Source: Mixophyes australis (lineage: Eukaryota; Chordata; Amphibia; Anura; Limnodynastidae). Taken from it: DNA of 64,000 bases. Positions 23,701 through 33,963 of this stretch are shown here, in pieces (positions within the stretch are counted from its first letter, which is position 1; each line of letters opens with the position of its first letter). The DNA lies in NCBI GenBank assembly GCA_036250195.1, contig JAVHZZ010000004.1, forward strand, positions 252,797,728-252,861,727, written 5' to 3'. The position numbers were made by a program, and so were the translations under genes. The notes beneath the pieces are model-generated. The model saw nothing but the letters and a program-made list of their open reading frames with translations, made no database searches and was not told where the DNA came from.

Positions 23701-23769
23701 AGGAGGAAGTGGGTCTTGATCTTTCCCTACTTTATCCTCCAAATTTTTGGTCTCCATTATATGTAGCAC
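20746..23769 (-). CDS. hAT superfamily transposase, BED zinc finger, intact
   Basis: A 1007-aa protein that would bind the element's ends and cut and paste it in the nucleus. The N-terminal 220 residues are basic and then acidic low-complexity sequence with a proline run at about 114-120. A BED finger follows at about 225-280, with W234, C249, C252, H273 and H278 as the likely core. The RNase-H-like catalytic region shows its first Asp in HLTTDMWTSGSGQTKDY and its second in FVVSDNASNIVRAL. The hAT C-terminal dimerisation motif is SSVYSERVFSAAGNLVSERR near residues 910-935. Met5 (codon at 23755-23757) is the likelier start, because the related copy begins MENKNLEDKL at that point. There is no stop or frameshift over 3 kb. 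It resembles domesticated ZBED proteins, but intact TIRs and target duplications mark it as a transposon gene. Confidence 0.93.
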   Translation of the reverse strand: MLHIMETKNLEDKVGKDQDPLPPNAEAAATSHDIDDEMPSTSSSKPDAQSRSTGHVKSKKPKLRKSSKKRNLKSSEEKRKVANMPFTTRSGKERLRPWPVFMTSGSASPTDLSPPPPPPPYKKLKRVMLSATKQKTTLPSKEKLSQIPKASPSVLVVVKPDLPITVLPITVREEVAREEAIDDVAGAVEELDDEDGDVVIVNEAPGGETADVHGMKKPIVMPGQKTKKCTSSVWSYFYPNPDNQCMAICSLCKAQISRGKDLAHLGTSSLIRHLNNLHSSVVSSGTGARTLIGTGTPKSRGPVGYTPATPSSSTSSTISIRFSPAAQVSSQTESSSIRDSSEESCSGTPTTATAAVAAVSRSSSQRGSRKTAKSFTKQLTVQQSFAMTTKYDSSHPIAKRITAAVTAMLVLDVRPVSAISGVGFRGLMEVLCPRYQIPSRFHFTRQAIPKMYREVRSSVLSALKNAVVPTVHLTTDMWTSGSGQTKDYMTVTAHWVDASPSEATATAASVAASTKWLLMQRQATLCITGFNKRHNADNILEKMREIISQWLTPLRLSWGFVVSDNASNIVRALNMGNFQHVPCFAHTINLVVQHYLKSDRGVQEMLAVARKIAGHFRHSASAYRRLEAHQKSLNLPCHHLKQEVVTHWNSTLYMLQRMEEQQKAIQAYTATYDIGKGVGMRLSQAQWRLISVLCKVLQPFELATREVSSDTASLSQVIPLIRLLQKQLEKVREELVSHCDYSKHVALVDVALRTLCQDPRVVTLLKSEEYILATVLDPRFKAYVVSLFPADTSLQRCKDLLVRRLSSEEDRDMPTAPPSFSSTSMAARKKLSFPKRGTGGDADNIWSGLKDLPTIADMSTLAALDAVTIEKIVDDYFADTIQVDMSDSPYCYWQEKKAVWKPLYKLALFYLSCPPSSVYSERVFSAAGNLVSERRRRLLPHNVEKMMFIKMNNQFLNEVQHCPPDTTEGPVVVESSGDELIMCDEEEVHTVGGEESEVEDEDDILPQ

Positions 23770-23929
23770 AAGATACTGCAGAATGTGTGAACTTGGTAAT
23801 ATTGCAGTACCAATGGACTTATACTGCTGGATTGGTTTTACAAATTTGGTTATAATTATTATATATTTTTTTTTTTTTTAATTTTTTATTTTTTTTTACT
23901 TTTTTCTTATTTTTAAAAAACTTGGGAAT

Positions 23930-25110
23930 AGTGGGGAAATAACTATGCCCTTAGAAGCACAGAGCACAGGACACAGCACCACTGGACTGAACAGGACACG
24001 GCACAGGATCCAGCAGCCCTACGGAACTCAGCAGGACAGAGCACAGGACACAGCACCACTGGACTGATACTGCAGAATGTGTAAACTTTGTAATATTGCA
24101 GTACCACTGGACTTTTACTGCTGAATGTGTGAACTTGGTAATATTGCAGTACCAATGGGCTTATACTGCAGGATTGGTTTTGCAAATTTGGTGGTAATTA
24201 AAAAATATTAAAGTAGTTTTTGGTATTTTTTAAAAAAACTTTTTTTTATTTTTTTAAACACAGGGGAATATTGGGGAAATAACTATGCCCTTAGAAGCAC
24301 AGAGCACAGGACACAGCACCACTGGACTGAACAGGACACGGCACAGGACCCAGCAGCACTACGGAACTCAGCAGGACAGAGCACAGGACACAGCACCACT
24401 GGACTGATACTGCAGAATGTGTAAACTTTGTAATATTGCAGTACCACTGGACTTTTACTGCTGAATGTGTGAACTTGGTAATATTGCAGTACCAAACTAC
24501 CAATGGACTTATACTGCAGGATTGGTTTTGCAAATTTGGTTATAATTATTATATATATTTTTTTTTTTTTAATTTTTTTTTTTTTTTTACTTTTTTTTTA
24601 TTTTTTAAAAACTTGGGAATAATGGGGAAATAACTATGCCCTTAGAAGCACAGAGCACAGGACACAGCACCACTGGACTGAACAGGACACGGCACAGGAC
24701 CCAGCAGCACTACGGAACTCAGCAGGACAGAGCACAGGACACAGCACCACTGGACTGATACTGCAGAATGTGTAAACTTTGTAATATTGCAGTACCACTG
24801 GACTTTTACTGCTGAATGTGTGAACTTGGTAATATTGCAGTACCAATGGGCTTATACTGCAGGATTGGTTGTGCAAATTTTGTGGTAATTAAAAAATATT
24901 AAAGTAGTTTTTGGTATTTTTTAAAAAAACTTTTTTTTATTTTTTTAAACACAGGGGAATATTGGGGAAATAACTATGCCCTTAGAAGCACAGAGCACAG
25001 GACACAGCACCACTGGACTGAACAGGACACAGCACAGGACCCAGCAGCACCACTGACCTCAGAAGGACAGAGCACAGCACACAGCACCACTGGACTGATA
25101 CTGCAGAACA
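23930..25110. repeat. four tandem units of about 345 bp, 5' of transposase
   Basis: Units begin near 23937, 24287, 24637 and 24977 with AAATAACTATGCCCTTAG. Each contains CACAGCACCACTGGACTG, ACTGCAGAATGTGTAAAC and a T-rich and A-rich block. They lie between the transposase start and the right TIR, so they may hold the promoter and transposase-binding sites (inference). Minor differences alternate between units, suggesting duplication as dimers. Confidence 0.88.
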
Positions 25111-25240
25111 CAGCACAGCACAGCACAGCACAGCACAGCACAGCACAGCACAGCACTAAACAGCACAGCACAGCACAGCACTAAACAGCACAGAACTAAA
25201 CAGCACAGAACTAAACAGCACAGAACTAAACAGCACAGAG
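25107..25240. repeat. CAGCACAGCA simple repeat
   Basis: A run of AGCAC pentamers with ACTAAACAGC interruptions at the end of the last 345-bp unit. It is a simple-sequence expansion inside the hAT element. Confidence 0.85.
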
Positions 25241-25482
25241 GACCACCTAACACACCCTCCCTCTACCCTGATCAATGCCCGAGTGAAGATGGCGGCGACT
25301 AGCGGGGAATTTATAGGATCCGAGTATCGCGAGATCCGACAACGGGATTATGAGTCAGAGCCTCAGTTTCACTTTTGAATTTGGCGCCAATACCCGGATC
25401 TGTCTCGGATCCGACTCGGATCCGCAACGTTCGGGTGGGCTCGGATTCAGGAAATCCGAGTGCGCTCATCCCTAGTTTGGAT

Positions 25483-25690
25483 CCTCATGATCCTCCTCCT
25501 CTGAATAGAAAAACGTGTCAGTTTTATCTATAGCTTCAACACCAGCTAAATTGAGCAGGGTGTATGCCTGTACCTTTATTGATTTTGTCTGGGAGTCCAG
25601 AACAGCAGTGTACACGTAATTCCTTTCTAAAATTTAGCCATACATCCGCAATGGCGTCATCAAAAACAAATGGATCTATGCATCAGAGAC
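25483..25690 (-). pseudogene. Ty3/gypsy gag remnant, upstream half
   Basis: Minus-strand reading contains RNYVYTAVLDSQTKSIKVQ, then AYTLLNLAGVEAIDKTDTFF and EEEDHEDPN, a gypsy gag core. The last residues are encoded by the 8-bp target sequence of the hAT element, and the frame then continues at 16991. This shows the hAT insertion postdates the gypsy element. Confidence 0.8.
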
Positions 25691-26092
25691 CTTGTGTCAT
25701 CACAGCCAACCTTCTGACATCATGAAGAACTGTCTTAGTTCAAATCAAGAGCAGAGGCTGGAGAACTGTGAGAACATGTCTTTACTGTGTGGTATATATT
25801 GAGAACTGAAAATGGATGCCAGGTATTTCCTGTCAGCCAGCACTTCTTGAATAGCAAGTGGATGGCAGTGATGTCACTTCCACCAAACACACATAGCATA
25901 CATCTACAAGTGTGGCTGGAGCCGAAGTAATAAGTATTGAGACAGTAGGGAAGTGGGCCCTTCTCTTGAGAGCTAACATACTAAATGGAGGGCAAACAGA
26001 CAGCAGGCACAAAAGGAAGTCAGTGGAGGGGATCAGGCGCAAGAGGAACGTACAGAGACAGGGGAGGAACTTACTCAGAGATATACTAAGGG
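25691..26092. other. no gene recognised
   Basis: May include more decayed gypsy gag at its left edge, but I cannot read it. The short frames at 25833-26130 have no recognisable content. Confidence 0.4.
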
Positions 26093-26600
26093 TGTCACGA
26101 CTCGCGGCGGTACGCCACATGCTGGCGTGATCTTGCAGCCGGGCACGTGCATTGGTTACAGTGCACTCTTATATTTCCTTGGGCTTATCTTTGTGGCATA
26201 GAGTAGGAGAGAGTAGGGACATCCTCCAACACCAGGGAGAGCTCTCCTATGATTTAAATTGGGGCATTTATATATTTATACATGTTCCTGGTTTATGTTA
26301 TTATCTATGCCAGTTCTAGCTAGTAAATTAATTAGCAGCCTCCTGATTGTCAGCCCTGTCCTCCTCTTTTCTGATTGGCCCATCAAAGTATTTAAAGCAG
26401 GGAGGGCTTAGTCTCACTGCCGGTTATAGCGTACAGTTTCTTGTTAGCTAACCTGCTCCTGTGCTGTGTTTAGTGAAATCCTTTTGGATTGATTTCTGTG
26501 TATGACCTCTGCCTGTTTCCTGTATTTTGATACTTTCTTGTTGTCCTGATCTTCTGCCTGTACCCGAACTCTGAACCATTGCCTGTGACCCTGACCTTTT
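26093..26600 (+). mobile_element. partial LTR, gypsy-like
   Basis: Starts TGTCACGACTCGCGG at 26093, like the ends of the other LTRs here. It has TATTTAAAGCAGGGAGGG (about 26389-26406) as a core promoter, followed by a C/T-rich region. A matching TG...CA right end and target duplication are not visible, so the 3' boundary near 26600 is approximate. Confidence 0.55.
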
Positions 26601-28687
26601 TATATACATAAACTGTATACAGTGTAAAGGGAAAGACTCAATAAAATGAACGTTGTACTGCCCTAAATGTACAATGATTGTTTTGTGCTGCTATTTGAAA
26701 TATTTAGATTGTATATTACATAATTTATCTATAGCCAAGCCTTTATAAAAATCAAATTACTATAAACTGAAGATAAATATTTAAATAGAAAATCTTTCAA
26801 ATTTAGAAAACGACATTATCATCATGATACCCACTACCTATGGGTATACACATTAGAATAAAAAGAACACTGTAATGGAAGCTCAACTTTAGAAAAAAAA
26901 GTATCAATGCATCAAAGTTTAAATGTTAAATGTTAATTGTTTCACAATAAACTATAGCAAAAATGTCTGCCACCTTTTCATATTTAAACTGCTGCTTTCA
27001 GCATGATGTTGTGTTACCCCGTCATTCAACTGGTGAGTCCTGGGGCTGGAAAATACACTAAACATTGTATTAAAAGCACATGTGATAGCAGCAGAACTAA
27101 TGTACTATTGCTTTGTCAATATCAGCATATGGTTCAAATAACTTACAATATTCAAACTAGTGCACTGGAAAATTTGCTGTACCCTATAATTTCCCTTGTA
27201 CAGTTTAGAATAAATAATAAATGTGTGATTGGTTGCTATGCGTTACAACATCCTTTGTGCACCCATTTTCTGTTTTTTTTTTTGTTATTGTTAAATGACC
27301 AGAAACTTACAACACCTAAGACATGATGAAAGACATTACGTTTACATACTGCCATGGAGGCGTGGGTACTCCCCTGCTAAGGCACAATGTAAAGTCATAT
27401 GTAAACTAGAGATGACCAAAGTTGCAGCCATTTATGCGGAGGTGGCGATGATTATTATTATTATTATCATTAATGCAATTATTAGCAAAAGCAAATTCAA
27501 TTCAAATCTGAGAAGCTGATTTCAAGGGTTTTCAAGTCTTTTATTACAAAAGGCACACGATGGAAGTTTACTGTTAGAGAAGAGGTAGAATATGATAACA
27601 TGATAACAGCATGACAATATGTTTATATAATATTTATGATTTCATTATCTTGTTTAATTATTTTATTTATTATTAAATTAGATTAAGCAACCACAGGGAA
27701 CTTAAAACCAATTTTTAAGGGAAATAAATATTACTATGGTGCTGGAAATAAAACAAATATTTTATTGTCTGCTGCCACCTAATGGCAATTTATATTTAAT
27801 CATTAGTATTGTTAACATTTGTATAATATTAATTTGAATTGTGACTTTTCATTTCATATTAGAAGTAATTTGGACTATAAATTATTATTGACAGTTCAGA
27901 AATGTTATATTTATTTAAAATTAGCAAGATCATTTTTGACAGTGTTATATATTCAAAACTCAGAAGGACAGCTATAATTACAATTAGTTTGATAAAAGTG
28001 CCCTGTATATCTCTCTGATTGCAACATTGAAGAGATGTTATCAATGCAAGAAATGCCAAAAATAACAAACTTAAATAGTTAATAGGAAAAACTTACTTTT
28101 ACGGTAATTCTACATGAACATTAATTTTGAATAATTGTTTGTTTCCTGTTCTCTATGTAACACAAATATGTAAGCTCTGTGTATTAGAGAAGCAAGCAGT
28201 GCATTAAATGCTTATTAATACAATTTATAATTTTACAAATCTTTTCATGCCCTGAATAATAGTGAGGGATTTTTCAAATAACGTGACATGAAAAGTCTGG
28301 AAATTATTTTTAAATAGATTTTATAAGTAAGATCTGTACTCACAATAAGTTCCACCCAAATCTTTCCAAATATATTCTATATATATTGGACCTGTTGCTA
28401 ATTTGGACGCATATTAGTTGGAAAATAAAAGGTACGAAAAAATAGGATATTTACAGTTATATGCTCTGTACTAGTATCTTATGCACCAGATTTATTTCAG
28501 GTGTACAACAGATACACTTACACTCAACCAGGTCATAAGCACCAAAGAGTTTCTTTTTTTTATATGATAGTGAATAACTCATTCACTATTAGGTATAAGT
28601 TTAAAAAATAAAGCTCTATATTACAAGTATAATATTTCTTCTCACGTAAAAATGAAAGCAGCAAAAAAATGACTTCTAACATACAAA
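26601..28687. other. AT-rich intergenic DNA, no gene recognised
   Basis: About 2 kb of low-GC sequence with short ATT microsatellites (for example 27451-27470). No open frame here shows a family motif or plausible splice structure. Confidence 0.5.
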
Positions 28688-29335
28688 AGGAAAATTATTA
28701 TTATTATTAATTTTTATTTATAAGGCACCACTCAGTGTCCATAGCGCTGTGCAGGGACAAACAAGTACAATACAAGGTGGGATGGCACGGTACAGTAAAC
28801 ATTAAGCACAGTAAACACGGCACGGCACAGTAAACAATAAGCACAGTAACTCAGTAAGCTCAAAGCACAGCTAGAGAGAGGGGGAGGGAAGACCGTCAGG
28901 CGCCGGAGCCCAAGAGGAAGGGCGCGGATGACGGGGAGAAAGGTAGCTGGAGAGCAGAGTTAAAGGTGCAGGAAACAGGAGGAGAGATGGCCCTGCCCAA
29001 GGGAGCGTACAATCTAAGGGGAGGGGTAGACAGACAGAGAGACACGGGGTGAGAGGGAGAGAAGGGGGAACAGAGGCAGATTCAGGGGAGGGGGAAGAGG
29101 GGAGGGAGGCAGAAAAGGTAGGAAGTTAAGTAGGAGACTAGAAGGCTTTGAGAAAGAGGTGGGCTTTTAGAGCCCGTTTGAAACTGGACAGAGTAGGGGA
29201 TGTTCTGATGGAGGGAGGGAGCTTGTTCCAGTGGAGGGGGCAGCGCTGGAGAAGTCTTGGATTCGCGCATGTGAGGAGGTAATCAGAGGGGAGGAGAGGC
29301 GACGGTCGTTGGCAGATTGGAGAGGGCGGGATAAA
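28688..29335 (-). mobile_element. 5'-truncated L2-like LINE with ATT tail
   Basis: On the minus strand it carries the ORF2 C-terminus (LHWNKLPPSIRTSPTLSSF then KRALKAHLF, about 29230-29150), a 3' UTR with purine-rich plus-strand stretches, and an end at an ATT-repeat tail (28688-28709). Its sequence parallels the copy at 44805-45525. 5' truncation is usual for LINE insertions. Confidence 0.8.
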
Positions 29336-29917
29336 AATCAGGTAATATAGGTACTATCAGCTTTAGAGGTGAATTCGCAATCAGCCAAACAGAAGTGGAT
29401 AGTTAGTGATTATATTCATCAATGTGTATTTGCACCAAACCTCAGACACCTATAAGTGAATCAGCTATAGACCGGCATCTCTGTGTAATAGCGAGTAAGA
29501 CAGACCAGCACAAACATGCTCTTCTTGTGCTCAGCCTTCGTTAGACCTCCTTTACCCTCACCGATTCAGAATATTTAGGTATAAGGAAGCACAGATGGCA
29601 GATGCCAACAAATTGGCATATTCACGTTAGCTGTAAGAATTCTTCTGTGTACATGTGCTGTACATGCTAAACAAATGGACGTACGCCCAACTCCGCATTA
29701 GCCCCATTGTATGTGTTGGTGTGCAGGTTGTACATGTAAATCAATGTATATGCAGATGGAAGATGGAGTAGAGATATAGACAGGTGAGAAGTGGATATAG
29801 ATAAATTTGTTTTGTAAGAGACAGAAAATGTAAAATAAAGACTAAATTAAATCGTGCTAAAAAAATTAAAAGAACATATAATGCATACCTAATTATTTAA
29901 AACCTAAAAAAGTCTAA
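29336..29917. other. no gene recognised
   Basis: Mixed AT-rich sequence. Nothing can be assigned. Confidence 0.5.
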
Positions 29918-30092
29918 GGGCTAGATTTACTAAGCTGCGGGTTTGAAAAAGTGGGGATGTTGCCAATAGCAACCAATCAGATTCTAGCTGTCATTTTGTA
30001 GAATGTACTAAATAAATGAAAGCTAGAATCTGATTGGTTGCTATAGGCAACATCCCCACTTTTTCAAACCCGCAGCTTAGTAAATCTAGCCC
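29918..30092. mobile_element. palindromic Harbinger-like MITE
   Basis: A 175-bp near-perfect inverted repeat, starting GGGCTAGATTTACTAAGC and ending in its complement, with TAA on both sides (29915-29917 and 30093-30095). A 3-bp TWA duplication is typical of PIF/Harbinger. The inner part includes CAACCAATCAGATTCTAGC and its inverse. A diverged relative is at 36615-36743. Confidence 0.8.
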
Positions 30093-30095
30093 TAA

Positions 30096-30839
30096 GGGTC
30101 TGATTCAGAATGAGATGTCCATTTGCATAACGTATCTTTGCATTTTTCGCAGTGCGCACGCTCAGAAAGTGAACATATGCATCAGCAGCTATTAAGACCT
30201 GTGACTTTTTTTGCCACTTAAACCTGAAGAGATGGGGAAAAGGGGAGGCAAAGGGTATTCTAATGTACAGAAAGGGCATGTTCGAGGAAATGGTACGAAT
30301 TCAGACTGGGATGCATTCACAGAAACGACTTAAAAAGCATTTTTATTTGCAGGTGGTTAGTGGATGATGACGATGATTACGAACAACTGAACTAGCAAAC
30401 CACTTGTAATTTGAGGTTTGCGAATGATTCGTAGATACTTATTTAGACTTTAGTAGTCTCTCAGCAATAGATTAGGATTAGCATATAGTAGTGAAAATAA
30501 AAACATTATTTTCATTTTGTTTTATGTACATTTCAGAAAGTATTAGCTTGGTTATTGAACTTTAAATGATTGCTTAAATGCAATTGTGTTTGTAACATAA
30601 AATTATAGGTTTTCAAACACGTTTGTAAATTGAACATAAGTGTAAGAGAGGTGTATCATTTGTCAAGCGGATACATCTCATACTGGTTTGGATGCATCTT
30701 CATCTCTGAATATGCTATACACACGCATACACTTGTGTGCAACTTTTTCAGCCACTTATGCTTGCATTACACTCTTAATCAGGCTCAAAATGTCTAGGTT
30801 TTTCACATGTCTTCGCTAATTTTTATGACTTGTAATATT
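30096..30839. other. no gene; possible old MITE remnants
   Basis: GGGTCTGATTCAGAATGA at about 30095 and GAATTCAGACTGGGATGC at about 30297 hint at an eroded DNA transposon, but ends and duplications cannot be paired. Confidence 0.4.
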
Positions 30840-32000
30840 ATGACGTTATGTCGAGCTTATCTTTAGCCCTCTGGAACATGGCAGGTGCTCCATGTAGTTC
30901 AAAGGGCAACACCTTAAATTGGAACAAGCCATCGGATGTAGAGAATGCAGTTTTGGGCTTTGCAGAGGCTGTCAGGGGTAGTTGCCAATACCCCTTTTGG
31001 AGGTCTAAAGTAGTCAGATATTCACTTGCGGCTAAGTTCTTCACCAGTTCGTCTATTCGTGGCATGGATAAGTGTCATACTGGGAGACCCAATTTAAATG
31101 CCTAAAACGTCTAAAATCATTGTAAAACATATTGTTCCATTGGTTTTGTGACTAGTACAATAGGACTATTTGACTTGGTGGTGGATTCTTCTACAACGCC
31201 TAGTTGAATCATGTTTTCAACATGTCGCGTCACTGCAGCCCATCTAGTTTCGATGATACAGTAAGGACGTCACTTCACTATTACCCCAGGGGGTGTGTTT
31301 ATGTTATGTTCTATAAGAGTACGCTTAGGGTACGCTAAGGAATTAGGGAGAAGAGGTCCCTGTTTCAAGCCACCATTTCTATATCCTGCTGCCTTAGAGG
31401 TGCTGTCAGGTAGGACTCAGTAGGTATCTCACAGTCCCCCGTATTAATGGCTAGCATCGAAGTTACAGGATTTTCCTGGTGCCAAGATTTTAGTATATTG
31501 ACACAATAATTTTGTTCTACCCAACTGGTGGACTCTATAGTTCACCGGCCAAACCACCTCTATGACCTCATAAGGTCCCTCCCAGTGTGCACAGAGTTTA
31601 CTTTCCTAGTTGGGAGCAAGAACTAATACTTTTTCTCTCGGGGTGAAAGAAGGGACTACTGCCCAAGTGTTAAAATGCCTTTTCTGATGCTCATGAGCAT
31701 CCTCTAAGTGTTGTCGTCTCCACAGCAGACCTATTTGTCTCATCCTCCTATATAACAGTGCAACAAATTGGACTACATTTGGCTCCTTGGGTTTTTGTTG
31801 TTCCCATCCCTTCTTGAGGATGTCGAAAATACCCTTAGGCTGTCTTCCATCAAATGGACTAAACCCCACAGAGGTTTGTGGTACTACCTGTACCGCAAAC
31901 ATTAGAAATGGAAGGAGAGTATCCCAGTCTTTTCTTCCTTGTGCCACCTCAATTCTAACCATCGGTTAAAACACTCCACCAGCCCATACGTATGGGTGTT
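30840..32000 (-). pseudogene. Ty3/gypsy pol with integrase before RT (Gmr1-like order)
   Basis: Reading the minus strand 5' to 3', the integrase end comes first. THTYGLVECFN (about 31995-31960) contains the catalytic Glu position. Then comes the C-terminal domain with KDWDTLLPFLMFAVQVVPQTS, REKVLVLAP and the GPY-type WEGPYEVIEVVWPVNYRV (about 31585-31530). About 250 bases further, reverse transcriptase starts with NTPPGVIVK, VVEESTTKSNSPIVLV, PRIDELVKNLAASEYL, TTLDLQKGYWQLPLT and LPFELHGAPAMFQR. It breaks off near 30840. Normal gypsy elements have RT and RNase H before integrase. INT before RT is known in the Gmr1-like group of gypsy elements. Several frame breaks are present. Confidence 0.82.
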
Positions 32001-32884
32001 TGCAAAACAAAATTAATAATTTTATACTAAATTATTCTATTAAGATACTTACATTTTACTGCACGGGCCTGGGATGTCCCTGCCTCCTTTGTCTCCTCCA
32101 CTTTGGCCTCCCCTTTGCCCTCCTTCAGGGAAACCTCCTTATATTATTGGCCCTCCCAGGATAGGGCCACATATTTGACACCTGGGGCTGGAGAAAGGGA
32201 TTGAAGATGGCCTGGGGAAAGGGATTGGTGGTTGGCTGAGGAAAGGGATTGGTTGTTGGCTAAGAAAATGGATAGATGGTGGGCTGGGGAAACTAGGCAT
32301 AGCAGGCCTTGTACATTGCCCAATGAAGGTTATTACAAACCACATTACTTTCTCTTTACATTGTAATAAATAAAACCAATTTATTAAGAAAAAAAAATAT
32401 TGTAAAAATGGGATCTAGAAATTTCAGCCCTTAATGCAGAAAGGACAAAAGAAATATTAACACCCCAAACAACAATATCAATATGCTCGGCTTTTAGAAA
32501 GATCCACTTGCCTTTTTAATAATTAAATTGTGAATTATAAATAAAACCACAAAAACCTAGTGCCCTGTACTGCGACAAAGTCAGCTTATTGGATAATCTG
32601 GCCATGTCTTCAAGATTACTGTGTACATTCAGTGAAGATCCCTGAGAGACTTTTAATGGATGCATAGCTAAAATTGCCATCAAACTAAAGATCTTCAATT
32701 TGCAGACTGCCACAATATTTGGTGTGATTGTTGCTCCACATGACCCCACATATACACACACATGATAACTTAAATATATACATTTCACATGTGAACAGAC
32801 CAATGTGTGTTCGGAAACCTGCTAATATGATGCAGAAACGTGGATGTTAATACATGCTTATGATGTTTCTTTTCCACTATGTTA
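32001..32884. other. no gene; short 29-bp-type minisatellite
   Basis: At 32190-32290 about three diverged units of roughly 30 bp repeat the words GGAAAGGGATTGG and TTGGCT. The rest is AT-rich with no supported gene. Confidence 0.5.
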
Positions 32885-33963
32885 GCTGGAGATGCAGAAT
32901 GAGGAGGAAGAGGATGCCAACGTGGAGGACACCAGTGAGGGTGCTGATGCCGCACAGCAGCCCCAGGAAGAGGGGGCAGAGTTTCAGTATGATATTTTTT
33001 AGGAAAAAATGTACTAAAGTGATCAAAACTGTGGTGCAAAATAACATTAACCTCATATTTATCCATTTAGCTTTTCAACAAATCCATTCTACCTTGTACT
33101 GCCTAACCAACCTTTTTGACCAGTATCATCATCATCATCATCATCATCATTTATTTATATAGCGCCACTAATTCCGTAGCGCTGTACAGAGAACTCATTC
33201 ACATCAGTCCCTGCCCCGTTGGAGCTTACAGTCTAAATTCCCTAATATAGACACACACATAGACATATACATACAGACAGAGAGAGGTAGAGACTAGGGT
33301 CAATTTTTTTGATAGCAACCAATTAACCTACCAGTATGTTTTTTTTTTTTGGAGTGTGGGAGGAAACCGGAGCACCCGGAGGAAACCCACGCAAACACAG
33401 GGAGAACATACAAACTCCACACAGATAAGGCCATGGTTGGGAATTGAACTCATGACCCCAGTGCTGTGAAGCACAAGTGCTAACCACTAGGCTAACCAAC
33501 CTTTTTGACCAGTATATTACTAATCCACCTCCTGTCCCTGTGCAAATTTTTTCCCTTCCTTCCACTATGCCTCATTTCTTCCCTCAGGCCCTTATGCCAC
33601 CAGGTTTCCCCCATTATCCTCCCCAAGGTCTCGCTCATTATGCTCCACAAGGTTTCCCTCTGTTACAGCCCCAAGATTTGCCTTCTGCTGCCCAATTGCC
33701 ATCTGTTGCTCCTCCTGTCCCTGAGCCAACATATGCTCCTCCACAACCTGTGGAAGCAAGAGAAAGAATGACCTGCAGCAAGCCAAAATTCACAAGCACC
33801 AGAGGGCAAACGAGGACACAAGTCAAAATAATTTTATTTCTTTTCACGTGTTTTTTGTGTGTCACAGATTTTGCCTGTTTGTCTCACTTAACACACAATT
33901 TTGAAAAGAAAACAAATGATCCATTCGCTATTTGTCCATTTAATGTAAGCATTACATTTTAAG
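32885..33963 (+). pseudogene. acidic/proline-rich coding remnant, split by a SINE
   Basis: Two exon-like pieces. The first (32885-32983) follows TTAG and precedes GTATGA, and reads LEMQNEEEEDANVEDTSEGA then DAAQQPQEEGAEFQ. The second follows ATTTAG at 33070 and reads STNPFYLVLPNQPF. It is then interrupted by a SINE at 33127-33491 and continues DQYITNPPPVPVQIFSLPS and further proline-rich sequence to 33962. One frame change lies near the SINE target site. I do not recognise the protein. It could be an accessory ORF of a DNA transposon or a host pseudogene; tying the two pieces into one gene is inference. Confidence 0.4.
33127..33491 (-). mobile_element. tRNA-derived SINE with 24-bp target duplication
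   Basis: On the minus strand it begins with a tRNA-like head. GGTTAGCCTAGTGGTTAGCA is an A box and GAGTTCAATTCCCAACC a B box (plus-strand positions about 33430-33500). A conserved body includes GTTTCCTCCCACACTCC, and the 3' part TAGTGGCGCTATATAAATAA is followed by an ATG microsatellite tail (33127-33150). The 24-bp direct repeats at 33103-33126 and 33492-33515 are identical. Transcription would use internal RNA polymerase III boxes. Its 3' end resembles the L2 3' ends in this window. Confidence 0.9.

Larger units (their letters stand above)
17000..25474 (-). mobile_element. hAT transposon with intact transposase, 8475 bp
   Basis: Ends are TAGGGATGTGC on the left and GCTCATCCCTA on the right, an inverted pair. 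The flanking 8-bp duplication GTTTGGAT lies at 16992-16999 and 25475-25482. The duplicated octamer is part of the host gypsy gag frame, which resumes exactly after the element, so this is a clean insertion. The element contains one uninterrupted transposase gene on the minus strand and is unusually long for hAT because of four blocks of tandem repeats on either side of it. It is the same family as 3590-7828. Confidence 0.95.

Noticed and set aside
20746..23769. Domesticated host ZBED gene
   Set aside because: The gene lies within exact TIRs and 8-bp target duplications inside a disrupted gypsy element, so it is a transposon gene.
23943..25253. Repeated Cys/Val-rich minus-strand frames
   Set aside because: Translation of the 345-bp tandem units and the CAGCACAGCA simple repeat.
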